A stretch of DNA of 64,000 bases, from NCBI GenBank assembly GCA_914767885.1, contig CAJZBQ010000028.1:1-64000 (forward strand). Direction: 5' to 3'. A program made the position numbers and the translations under genes. Of this stretch, positions 11,001 through 21,261 are shown piece after piece (position 1 is the stretch's first letter; every line of letters begins with the position of its first letter). The notes below the pieces were generated by a model that was given only the letters and a program-made list of their open reading frames with translations, was not told where the DNA came from and did no database searches. Origin of the DNA: Blepharisma stoltei (lineage: Eukaryota > Ciliophora > Heterotrichea > Heterotrichida > Blepharismidae).

Positions 11001-14000
11001 TGCATCAATAACCAATAGTCAATTTTTTAACAACTCAGCCATAAATCAAGAGTTTTGGACTGCCTATGGCTCACGGATAGAAATGAATGCAGTTCGTTTT
11101 TATCAAAATTATGCAGACGAATGGAGCAGCTTACTCAGTTTGAACGAAAGAAGCGTCCTGACTGCTTCGAATGTCGCTTTTAGTCAAAATAATTTCCAGG
11201 CTACAAATATAATCATTATGGATAAGAGTTCACTCACTCTTTCCAATTGATCTTTTATACAAAATTCCTGTGACGTCTGCTTTCAGATTTATCAAAGTTC
11301 AAGCCAATTTTCAGGCGGTCAATCAGCTGGAAACGTAGCAAATGCAATAATTTTTGCAGAAAAAAGTGATGCTAAACTCATCAATGTTTCATTTAGTTCG
11401 GAATATAAATTATTATCGATTTCTGAAAGCACATTGTCAATAAACAATACCACAGGCTCGAATATATCCGGGACTGCGATTCAAATGTCAGCAATGGCAG
11501 CCCAATTCACCAATTTGACTTTATCAAATGTATTTCAAGCTTTTTCTATTTCAAACTCAAATTTTCAAGCTAACCAATTATTGATTGAAGAAAATAAAAG
11601 CCCATTTGAGATTGGTAATTCCCAAATCACGATTTCAAACTCAACAATATCAAAATCACTGAATGGCTTAATTGTGCACTCTTCCAATATTACCTTTTCC
11701 AGAATCCTTGTTAGTAAAAGCAATACTCCACTGCAACTTGACTCTTCAAATGTCTTTGTTTATGACTCCTCGTTCCTTTCTAATACAAATACAGCTCTGG
11801 TGAGTTTTAACAGCTCACTTATCATTATTTCTTCAATTTTGCAAGAAAACCAAGGAAGCATTGGTGGGGGGCTTTATATATCAGACTCAAGAGAAGCAAG
11901 GATAGAATCGAGCTCGTTTTTGAATAATCAAGCCTATCATGGTGGAGCAATCTACCATGACCTGACCCCAGTTTCAAAATTAAAAATATGGCGTCTTCGT
12001 CTGGGCATGGCCTCTCGGCCATGCATACTCGACTCATATTTTAATTATATCCGGCAAGGTTTTGCATTTCAGAAACGGACGGCAATGCTAGGTAAGCAAT
12101 TCTGGTTGTGCTCAGAGCCTAGCCCAAGTCTACTTTCGGGAATGTTTTTTCCTCATGGGAAAGGAGGCACGCAAGTTGGAAAGGGGAAGCTCAGCCAAAG
12201 TCCGTTAGGACCAATCGGGCAACTCCCTAGCGAGAAACTGGGCGTTACGTCCCAGGCTTCGTGTTTTTCCTTTTTGCCGAAAGCCTACCAGAAAATCCAT
12301 TTTTTATGGATTTTCGGAATGGCAACCCATGTCCTCAAGCGAAGTAGCTCAGGCATGAGCCGCCTTAGTCGGCAACACTGCTCCGGAGGCGCGTACTGGA
12401 GATCGAGGCTGACTGGCCTCAGATGGTCGGCGGCCCTATGCGGCGAAGAAGCAGCGGGAAGCTCTGGGAGGGGTCACCCCGTGAATGGCGTTAAATACAG
12501 AACCTAATAAGTTAAGTTAAGACCCCAGTTTCAATTTTAAGCTGTGAATTTTATGATAATTCAGCAAAATATGGCAGGAATTTTGCATCATTTCCAAAAA
12601 GAATTGTGCTTGAGTCGGCAGATCTGATAAATATCACCAGTGGAAGTACAATTCCGAACATAACATTTGTGTTTCTAGATATTTATAACCAAACTGCGTC
12701 AACAGATTCTTTGTCTTCGGTTTCAATCCAGGCTCTTTCAAACGAGACTGTTATAGGAGGAACTTCCAAAGTCTATGGAAAAGATGGAAAATTCGAATTC
12801 GAAGAGCTGAGGTTCTATCATATGCCTGGTGAAAACGCTACTTTTGTAATTTCTGCGGATAGTTCTCAAATAGAAAGCCTAGAGTTCAGCATTTCCTTTA
12901 GAAACTGCCTAATTGGTGAAATTCATCTACCTGATAACTCTTGCAACTTGTGTGAAAACAATACTTACTCCATCAATAGACATGATAAATTTTGCAAATC
13001 ATGCCCACCAGATGCAGTTTGCCTTGGCGGAAAAAATGTTTTTCCAAATGCAGGGTACTGAAGATCTGGTGAATTTTCAGAAAACTTTTACTCATGCCCG
13101 AACAGCGAAGCCTGCATCGGAAACAAAACTGACTACACAGGCGGATGCGCTGAAGGCTACAAAGGAACTCTATGTGCAATATGCGAAAAGCAGTATTTTA
13201 AGTCAAATAGCTATATATGCTCTAAGTGTCCTTCCAAGTTTGTGAGCTTCTTTTTATTTGCTTTGGCTCTTTTAGTTGTGGTTACAATTATTGTTGGACT
13301 GGTAGCCTCCAACATAAAGAGTTCTCTAAAAGACAAATCTGATTTTGGACTTCTGCTTAAAATGATGATGAGCTATATACAGACAATCATGCTCTTTTCA
13401 TCTTATTACATGAAGTGGCCCAACATTCTCAGATTCTTTTTTGCATTTTCCAATATGGCAGGAAACGCCCCTGCCCAGATGTCGTCTTTGGAATGCTCAG
13501 ATTCCTCGATAATCCCGTCAATACAGACAACCCTTCAAGAAGTGATCCAGATCAATTCGCTTCCTTTGGTATTTATGCTGCTTTGTGTAGGATTCTGGGC
13601 AGTTTTTTCATGGGTCAAAAAGGAATATTCTTATATGAATGCTCATCTTATATGTACAATCATGGTGGTTTTGTTTGTATTTAATTCTTCGCTTACAAAC
13701 TCGCTGTTTTCTCTTTTTGGGTGCAGGAATATAGATGGGGAATATTTAATGGCTGATGATTATTCAGTTCAGTGTTGGGTCGGCGACCATTGGCTTATAA
13801 TTGCAATTGTGGGCTTGCCTGGCATTGGGATTTGGTGCTTAGGCTTTCCTTTAGTGATGTTTTATATTTTATATAAAAACAGACACTCGCTAGATTCGCC
13901 TGACATTCAGCTGAAATATAGGTCATTTTATGGAGGCTACAAGAGCAGGTTTTACTATTGGGAGCTTTTGATTATATGTAGAAGGATGCTTATTAGAGGA

Positions 14001-14558
14001 ATTGCAGTTATTTTGATCAATTACCCACTGACTGTCCAAGGATTGGCAGTGATTTTAGTGTTAGGAACCATAGCTTTTCTTCAATTAGGCTTCAAACCTT
14101 ATGAGAAACCGATAATGAATAGTATGGAGTTTGCATCAATTTTACTAGCACTTCTCTATATGATTGCTGGACTCCTGATCTCTGCAGGAATAGGAGAAAT
14201 TCCTGGCCAAATAATTGCATGGCTCGTATTTATAGGAAATTGTGTATTTTTTATCTATTGAAGCCTTCTTACTTATAGGGCGCTTGCACACGCTTCAAAG
14301 AACATTTCAATTTTAAAGTTCATCTCTAGTAAGATGACATCTTTCAAAAAGAAATTCAGCAGCAAGGTGTCTCATTTTACAAATGAGAGCAATGTTTCTG
14401 TATCAAGGTTTACATCGTCGTCAGAGTTTCAGTCCTCAATGAGAAATGATAACATAGAGTTTCCTAAAAATTTTAAAGAACCAATTGTTTCATTTGAAGA
14501 TGAAGAAGGCTTCGAGGAGCCATCTGTAAACCCTTGGATAAATGATAATAATGAGTAA
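8002..14558 (+). CDS. Giant LNR / parallel beta-helix / multi-pass membrane receptor-like protein (interrupted by two insertions)
   Basis: Signal peptide (MFLILIPLVSA), then four to five Lin12-Notch-type repeats (GDGYCDSQCDTLDCNFDSLDC and relatives). A long Ser/Asn-rich region of about 1,300 residues follows with short repeating strands typical of pectin-lyase-like beta-helices. Next is a Cys-rich module (CPNSEACIG, GYKGTLCAICEKQYF, CSKCPS), eight to nine membrane helices from about 13245 to 14260, and a cytoplasmic tail. A 15-nt intron lies at 10697-10711. Insertions at 8377-8544 and 11978-12534 break the frame; removing both plus the intron leaves exactly 1,939 codons. TGA is used as Trp repeatedly. 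Similar surface proteins form large families in ciliates. Ligand and function are unknown. Confidence 0.85.
8377..8544 (+). mobile_element. 168-bp insertion in the LNR domain, 7-bp direct repeat
   Basis: TGGAGAT occurs at 8370-8376 and again at 8538-8544. The sequence between them destroys an LNR repeat and contains stops. Deleting one repeat plus the insert joins SMLGD to GVCQPQCANEKCNFD, a perfect LNR continuation in frame. The insert carries AAAATGCTCCGATCAAA at 8509-8525, also present at 22617-22633 in the protease insertion, and an AT-rich stretch similar in both. No ORF and only weak terminal inverted similarity. Confidence 0.8.
11978..12534 (+). mobile_element. SINE-like retroposon inserted in the receptor gene, 14-bp TSD
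   Basis: GACCCCAGTTTCAA is duplicated at 11964-11977 and 12521-12534. The 557-bp insert is much richer in GC than its surroundings, starts AAAAATATGGCGTC, and ends in a short pentamer tail (GTTAAGTTAA). Excision fuses HDLTPVS to ILSCEFYDNSAKYG in frame. A core near 12210-12260 (GGGCAACTCCCTAGCGAGAAACTGGG) resembles the other three elements at 32458, 39161 and 52596. No long ORF. Confidence 0.85.
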
Positions 14559-14709
14559 TTATTTTTTAATTTTAATAGGAGAATATATTTAAAGCTATTC
14601 TTATAGAAACTCTGACATAAATCCAGTAAGAACCTTGCAATAATGTATTCACTTAGCCTTCAATACATTTTTTAAAAGTTACTATTCAAAAAAAATGGTA
14701 AAGAAATAA

Positions 14710-15324
14710 ATGGAAAGATTACAAGATGAACAGCTAATAGACTTTTTAACAAGAACAAAAAATAAAAGAAAAAGACTTGTAAAAATAGCAAACAAATACA
14801 TAAAGAAAAGCCAGCTAAAGCCTGACGATATGAGTGAACTAAGATCTTCATCTCTCGCTCCAAAAATAAACGAATTCCCAGGGCCATCTCCTAGAGGTTT
14901 CAAGAACTACAAAAATTTGATCCAAGAGCAATTAACCAAAATTTCAACGCCAAATATGAAAGAAAACAGAAATAAAACAATTTCAGTTGATGAATTATTT
15001 CAGACTAAGCCATCAAATGCGTCATGAAACCCTGTAATGCAAAAGATTCTTCAAGATACTTATTTAAATGCTCTTCCAAAGGTCAAGCGTAAAATGTTTG
15101 AGTTAAAGCCGTTTGAAAGGAATGATAAAATAAAAGTTATCAAGCCCATTCTTAGCACCAAGTTGACTCCAACTATTGAGGCTGAATGTCGATCTTTCAG
15201 TGCTCAAAGAGAGCTAAGAGAAGGAGATATGCCATTGTCAACTCGTTTTACAATAAAAAAGCAATTACTTTTGCCTGTTTTAGCAGTAGCGAAAACAGAA
15301 AGATCTAATATGTTTTCGTTTTAA
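14710..15324 (+). CDS. Basic hypothetical protein, 204 aa
   Basis: Two open stretches joined by one TGA read as Trp (NAS-W-NPVMQ at about 15025). Rich in Lys and Ser; KRKRLVKIANKYIKKSQ near the N-terminus looks helical, and EAECRSFSAQRELREGD lies in the C-terminal third. No signal peptide or membrane segment. I recognise no family. It lies 150 bp downstream of the receptor gene on the same strand. Confidence 0.65.
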
Positions 15325-15633
15325 CTACTGTAACACAAGATATTCTAATTTTCAGAATAAAATTGAAATTAGTTGCTTAATGCTAAAGAATATCCAAAAA
15401 CCACCCGTAGCAAAATATTTAACTTAAACTATCATAGACAAAAAATTTGAAAAATAATTCTTCTTAAATTATTTAAAAGGAAATCATTATTTCGAAAACT
15501 TCATCTAGTCTTTCAATTATAGAGGCTATAATTTTTTATTTTAGCATATCTCCTTCTTATTTATCAACTTAATTACTCCTATACGGTTTAATATGTTAAA
15601 TAATTCATCACTAATAAGCTGAATAGTTAGAAT
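15325..15633. other. AT-rich intergenic spacer between convergent genes
   Basis: About 300 bp separating the 3' ends of two convergent small genes. Nothing recognisable beyond A/T runs. Confidence 0.45.
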
Positions 15634-15933
15634 TTACAGGCCTTCAAGTGCTTGAGCAATATCACCTCTTAATTTTTTGCATTCTAATGCTACTCTTTCC
15701 TTATTTCTTTTTATTTGCTCTAAAAGCTTGTCAACCAGAATTTCGCTGCGGGAAAGTTCTTGGTTGTCTGATTTTTGAAAAGGACTTTGCGATCTGCTAG
15801 ATCTATAAAGACTTTGGGTCAAACTTTGATTACTTTCTTGCTTTCCTCTTCCTTCTCTTTCCTTTGAAGGTGGAGATGGTTTTCTTGATATTTCCAAATC
15901 GATTTCATTGAGTAAACGACTTGAGGCTCTCAT
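15634..15933 (-). CDS. Small coiled-coil hypothetical protein, 99 aa
   Basis: 99 residues. The N-terminal half is Ser/Arg/Glu-rich (ISRKPSPPSKEREGRG). The C-terminal half forms a likely coiled coil (ILVDKLLEQIKRNKERVALECKKLRGDIAQALE). No Trp, TGA or intron. Family unknown. Composition resembles the other short basic proteins in the window. Confidence 0.55.
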   Translation of the reverse strand: MRASSRLLNEIDLEISRKPSPPSKEREGRGKQESNQSLTQSLYRSSRSQSPFQKSDNQELSRSEILVDKLLEQIKRNKERVALECKKLRGDIAQALEGL

Positions 15934-16751
15934 TTTTAATTTGAAATGATTATTATATTTTCAGAGAGAAGTTAAATTATAAGATAAAATATATTAATAA
16001 TAACTGAGGGTGCTGTGAAATTACACTTGATGACGTTAGCTATATAAAAAACCTTCAGTTTAAAAAATCACTGAAAGCTATAATAAGCTATAATCTATTG
16101 TATTCAGATATTCCATCCACATTTTTAGTCGAGACAAATTCTTCCAGATATTACTTGTAAAATTCATTTTTGCGGTTGAAGTATTAAACAATGCTTATGA
16201 ATTGTATACATCATAGAAGCTCTAAATATACATTTTTCACTATTCAAATTTAATTTGGAACTGATAAATTCTTTCATGGGTTACACTATATTAATAATTA
16301 CTTATTTCTAGCAAGCCTTCAATCTATTTTTTATTTTCAAATTAAATCCTATTTATTCTATTAATCATATCAAGATAATATGAAATTGGTTTGAATGAAT
16401 TTTTAGTTTTCATTTATCAATAAATATAGTAATTGCAAGTAGTAATCCACATATGAAATTGCATTCCGCATGTGACGCTACATATTTGATTCCTCACTTG
16501 TGGAGATCATTGTATGAAATTGCAGCTGTAGATTATAAGTTTTATGTTGCTAGCAATTTAATTAAAAGCTAAATCAAAAGTCAAATTATATTGCAAATAC
16601 ATTTTTAAGCATTATTTAACAGCGACCCTAATTAATAGATAAAACTTACCAATATGAAATAAAATTTTGAGCATGCCCCGCCAAAAGATTTGCTATTTGT
16701 ATAAGAAAAAATTACGTTACTTGCATATTAACGTTAACTATTATTTTAAAA
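15934..16751. other. Intergenic region, about 0.8 kb
   Basis: AT-rich divergent spacer. GAAATTGCA recurs at about 16455 and 16517 but no clear element structure is seen. No supported gene. Confidence 0.4.
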
Positions 16752-17775
16752 ATGGCTCGACCTCTCGAAGTAGTCCCAGAAATGCCAGACAGCAAGTCAT
16801 CAGCAGATTCTCCTATTCAAACTCATAGACGGATCTCAAGCTCTTCTATGACAAAACAAAAGCCAAGCAAAAAAACTGATCAAGTTGGAAAACAAATTTG
16901 GTTTATGGCTCAAGCACACAGAGATTTAGAAAGAAAATCGCTTATGCTTCAAAGCAGAATTAAAGAGCTTCATATAGGAAATTATATTGATAAGAGATGA
17001 AAAGAAATGAATATAGATGTCCCTGAAGAACCAAAAGAAAAGCCTAACTCCCCCCCCTCCGTGAGTGAACAAAACCATTAGAAAAATCGCTAATTTTTGC
17101 CCAAAACCCACTCTCCGTGAGTGAACAAAAATTTTTTATGGAAAAAAAATTTTTTGATATATAAATGATAATTAGTATAATGAAATCTAGAGTAATTCTA
17201 TTTAACTTTAAACGAATTGCTTTTTAAAACATAAATTTTATAAATTAAATTAATATTTGCTTTCAATTTTTGCGAATTAGGATTTTTTTAAATTTCGAAA
17301 AAAAATATTTTTTAGAAAATTTATATATAAATTTTTTAAAAAAAAAAAAATTAACCCCCCTCCGTGCTTGAACACAAAATTTTTTTTGTTCACTCACGGA
17401 GGGGGGAGTAAGCATAAAGTTAATAAATCTCAGGGAGACCCAAAATCTAGCTATGCAAAAGCGGTATCTAGTTATGCAACGAATAAAAATAGTAGTAAAA
17501 AACTCAATAAAAGCGAAATCAAAAAGGGCAAGGAAAATGACATAAAAGTCATGCAAGATAGAGCTTTGAAGAATGCTGCAAACAGTTTTTTTAAAGAAAA
17601 AAACTCAAATATTATTGAAAATTCACAAGGGAACAGTGATTTTTATAAAGAAAATTCTGAAAATGTGAAAAGTAAGAAAGAAATGCTGCTAGAAAAATAT
17701 GAAGGCCTAAACTATAAAGCCAGTGAGAAATCGGTTAAAAAGAGAAGCAAATCAGTCTCTTCGGTTCCTTTTTAA
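16752..17775 (+). CDS. Lys/Ser-rich hypothetical protein split by an IES-like element
   Basis: The first part (MARPLEVVPEMPDSK to EEPKEKP) runs into the element at 17048. The second part resumes after 17411 (KHKVNKSQGDPKSSYAKAVSS...) and ends KSVSSVPF. Keeping one copy of the TAA duplication gives EEPKEKPKHKVNKS in frame and exactly 220 codons. One TGA is Trp (DKR-W-KEM). Highly charged with helical stretches such as RDLERKSLMLQSRIKEL. No recognised domain. Without removal the protein would end in nonsense from the element. Confidence 0.7.
17048..17411. mobile_element. TNA-flanked MITE/IES-like element E1, 364 bp
   Basis: Begins CTCCCCCCCCTCCGTGAGTG and ends CTCACGGAGGGGGGAG, flanked by TAA at 17045-17047 and 17409-17411. 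The terminal inverted repeat continues into AACAAAA. A second copy of the repeat is internal at about 17110-17130, and the right end is itself a hairpin (CCCCCCTCCGTGC...GGAGGGGGG). The middle is extremely AT-rich without ORF. It closely matches 36353-36731 and 38164-38517. A 3-bp TAA duplication recalls PIF/Harbinger elements. Confidence 0.88.
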
Positions 17776-17856
17776 ATTGCTCGCACATTCCAGATATAAA
17801 TAAAATTTCCATTAAATAAAAATGAATGTTAAATTTAATCGGTCATACTTATTATA

Positions 17857-18816
17857 ATGATCTCCAACTCAATCCTATCAAAGCTAAAATCCTCGGTTTC
17901 ATCAGATAACGAACTAGAAAGTGGCAGCTACACGCCTCTCCACATGACTCCCAAGCAGCTTTCAAAGCCCCCATCTTCTCGAAGCTCATTTTCTTCCTCA
18001 AACTCAATCGATATTACAAATTCAAACGGCAAGAAATGCTATGTATGCGGCAAAAGTTTCACAATTCGGCGAAAGCACATATGCAAATTCTGCAGCAACG
18101 CTGTCTGTTCAGACGATTCTCAAAAAACCAGGATGATGGAAGGATTTGACGAGCCACAAAGAATCTGCGACTTGTGTGACCAGGAAGAGACCAAAAAAGA
18201 AATTGACCAAGAAATTGAAGAAGAAATCAAACAAATGAACGCTGCTCTAAAAGTTGAGCGAGAAGCCAACGAAAGGCTAAACAGAGAATATTTCGATGTG
18301 ACAGCATCGGTAAACCAGCTCGAAACCGAAATTCAAGAAGCCAAAAATAAGTACGACACCAAAATTGCTGACTTAAACAAGCAAATCCAAGCTGAACAGG
18401 AAGAAAAAGCAAGAATTAGAGAAATGATAGAAAAGCACAAAAAAGATATAGAAGAGTCTATAAGGGTGGAAAAAATGATGAGGGAAAAGTGTGTGGAAAC
18501 GCAGAAAGAGATTGAGGGGATTGATAAACACATTGAAGGGATGGAGAAAACAAAGGCAGAAGTGGCTGAGAAAAATGAAGTTATAAACGAAAAAATCAAA
18601 TCAAGTTTGAATTTGGAGCAGCTGAAAAAGCTGCTGTGCCAGAGATGCGACAAAAGGATAAGTGAAGCATTTCATAGGAGGATCAAAAGCAATGAATATG
18701 TTGATGAGCCTTATCCAGGCATTGATGAAGACAGGCTCAGCGTTTTGGACAGTGTCAGAGAAATGAGGCAGTCCCTGCATAGCAATAATGGGAATAAAGA
18801 ATGTTTGATAATGTAA
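17857..18816 (+). CDS. FYVE-type zinc-finger coiled-coil protein with CaaX-like C-terminus
   Basis: 319 residues. The Ser-rich N-terminus (1-60) is followed by a zinc finger at about 62-112 (KCYVCGKSFT, IRRKHICKFCSNAVC, RICDLCDQ), matching the FYVE cysteine spacing and a slightly divergent R-R/K-H-H-C-R basic patch (RRKHIC). Residues about 115-255 form a long coiled coil. A second Cys pair occurs at LLCQRCDKR. The last four residues are CLIM, a canonical-looking CaaX prenylation signal. Together they predict a peripheral protein of endosomal or phosphoinositide-rich membranes that may also be lipid-anchored. No introns. Confidence 0.82.
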   Translation: MISNSILSKLKSSVSSDNELESGSYTPLHMTPKQLSKPPSSRSSFSSSNSIDITNSNGKKCYVCGKSFTIRRKHICKFCSNAVCSDDSQKTRMMEGFDEPQRICDLCDQEETKKEIDQEIEEEIKQMNAALKVEREANERLNREYFDVTASVNQLETEIQEAKNKYDTKIADLNKQIQAEQEEKARIREMIEKHKKDIEESIRVEKMMREKCVETQKEIEGIDKHIEGMEKTKAEVAEKNEVINEKIKSSLNLEQLKKLLCQRCDKRISEAFHRRIKSNEYVDEPYPGIDEDRLSVLDSVREMRQSLHSNNGNKECLIM

Positions 18817-18845
18817 CCAGCTTATATAATTCCTATTAAATTTAA

Positions 18846-21159
18846 ATGAAAAGCAAGCTGAAAACTCTTCTTCGAAAAGGCAACATTTTAGCACCACCAG
18901 ATGTCACAAACCTCAAGGAATTCCTTAACAAACTCAGCGAGCAAGTGTCTCCCAGCTCTGTCTCTCATATAGAGGCTTCCTCTGAAGGCCCAGTCCATTC
19001 CATTATATTAATTGGATTCCATCACAAAAAAGGCAGTATTGTTGAGTATAAATACCCATCAGAAAAAGAAGAAAGTGATTTATTGCCATATCTGGCTCTT
19101 CCAGACTGCATCCACAATGAAAGCGTATTTTCTAATTAGTCAGACTTCTTATATTTTCTAGTTCAAATTGGAGGGAAACTCAAATACTGTGTAAGCTGTT
19201 TCAGGCAAGTCCCTAACGAAAATATAAGTGCTGATATGTCCAGGAACTACGTACAGAAAGCACTAGTAGCCATATCAAATTTACCGTTTTTTGGAATAAT
19301 ATCATCGAGAATGCAAGCTACCACCCATGCGTATTTTGAACAGAAAAATTTTGAAAATACTGAAATTATCACTGACATTTATAATTCCTTGACTTCAGGA
19401 CTGGAAAGCTGTGGTGTGTCGGATTTATATGTGGGGTTTTCAGCAAGGAAGCTAATTCATATGTTTAAAGAAAAAGTAATGATGCTTTGGAAGCTGGTCT
19501 TACTGGAAGGGAGAATTGTGATATATTCAAAAAAGCCAAGCCAGTTGTCTTCAGCTGTCTTTGCATTGCTTTCATTGTTTCCAGGGCAGTTGTGTTTTGA
19601 CGCAGACAGCAAAATTTATGAAAAATATTTAAAAAGCTTGAAAATGTATGGGCTGCCCTTGGAGCTTTTTAATGAAAATTTTGTAGTTCATCCTTATTTT
19701 TCAATTTTTCAGCTGGATGCCTTGGAAAAGCCTGGGTATTTGATAGGCTGCACAAACCAAATGATAGTTGAGCACCCAAAAACACAAGCCCATGCAGTTC
19801 TTAATATAGAGGAAAACAAACTGGATATTTTATTGCCCAAAAAATCAGCAAAATGCATCAAGCTGAACTCTCATGATAAGACTTTTATGAAAAGCATTAT
19901 CAAGGTAAGGAATAATCAGAAAGTTGATGAGACCTGGAATGAAAATGAGGACTGGTTTGGCTCTGATACATTAGTATGAGCAGGCAGCGATGACTTTATC
20001 AGATCTGAATTTCATATGTACCTGAAAAATAATCTTGCTAACATAGCATTATTGAGGGAAAAACTTATAGGCGATAGTGACCTCAAAGATATCCCAAGTC
20101 TCCCTGATTTTGATGAACCTTCTGAATGTGAAGCCAATGCCAATATTCTTAAAAAACCAAAAAAGAAATCAAAATACCAGAATCTAGACCCGAGGCTCAA
20201 CAAACTGTGGAAATTCAAGAAATATATGAAGAGTTTTAGGATGTCATTCTTGTATAGATGGTCAAGTACGTATAATTTTAACCAGTGAATGAAAAACTAC
20301 CCGTCTTTTCTGGCAAGTCTTTCATCTTTTTCAAGTATTTGCTACTTAGACTATACAGCACGCATTAAGATTTCTTATGAAAATGGGGATGTTTATACCG
20401 GATCAGTGCTTTCAGGGAAAAAGGAAGATCACGGTATATTAGAAGAATCCAACGGAAACCGCTATGAAGGTCACTGGATTTCAGATCAGGTAATTTTCTA
20501 TTAGGAGAAGTGGAATGGGAACTTACACGACTCAAGATAACCAATATGTTTATGATGGAGAATGGCTTGACGATGAAAAGTCTGGAAATGGACGAGAAAT
20601 TGACCATGGGGTGCAGTACTCTGGAGGATTTTCTAAAAATTTATATAATGGATATGGAGTATATATCGACCCAGAAGGAAATATGTATGATGGAGACTGA
20701 TTAGGAGGCAAGAAAAGTGGAGTTGGGCATTTTAAAAATTCAATTGGGGATTCTTATAGTGGAGAATTTTGTGAAGGAGAATTTCACGGCCAAGGCCAGA
20801 TAACCTTTGCAAATGGAGATGTATATGTAGGCATGTGAAAACTAGGAAAGCAGCATGGGATAGGAGAGTTAATCACAAAAGGTCAGGAAAGTTTTAGAGG
20901 GGAGTTTTATGAAGGAAAATTGCATGGAAGAATTTCAATTACTAAAAAGAATGGATGCAGGGTTGATTGCAACTATTTTGAAGGAGAAATGAATAAAGGA
21001 TCAGTTGAGATTTATTATGATGATGGAAGAGTATATCAGGGGTCTGTAGATGAAGAGCTGAAGCCACATGGAAAAGGAGTTATGCACATGCCATCAGGGA
21101 TCTTTGTAGCAGCAGACTGGGAGCATGGTGATCGACTGATAAGCAGTAATGATCTATAA
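18846..21159 (+). CDS. AVL9-type DENN protein fused to C-terminal MORN repeats
   Basis: N-terminal DENN module: IILIGFHHKKGSIVEYKYP, then LLPYLALPDCIHNES, a 15-nt intron at 19125-19139, then SDFLYFLVQIGGKLKYCVSCFRQV and LPFFGIISSRMQATTHAYFEQ, which match AVL9. DENN continues to about residue 370 (ILYSKKPSQLSSAVFALLSLFPG region). After a linker come about eight MORN units (ISYENGDVYTGS, NRYEGHW, QYVYDGEW, NMYDGDW, DVYVGMW) to the end. TGA encodes Trp at several MORN positions. At 20490 a GTAATTTTCTATTAG intron is evident, but 16 rather than 15 nt must go to keep frame; then 760 residues result. AVL9 acts in late secretory traffic; MORN repeats often bind membranes. Confidence 0.83.
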
Positions 21160-21261
21160 GCTATAGTGCTGCAATAAAATAAATATAATTCAAGCAGCCT
21201 GTCTAAATTTAGCCTTAAGTTTATTATAAACTATTTATCATGATTGGATCGTTCAAGATGC

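Noticed and set aside
12913..13245. ORF overlapping the receptor's Cys-rich module
   Set aside because: Alternative frame of the receptor; the real frame passes TGA and gives GYKGTLCAICEK.
17048..17411. Interpretation of the TNA elements as long introns
   Set aside because: Ends are CTCCC...GGGAG rather than GT...AG, all confirmed introns here are 15-17 nt, and copies also occur between genes.
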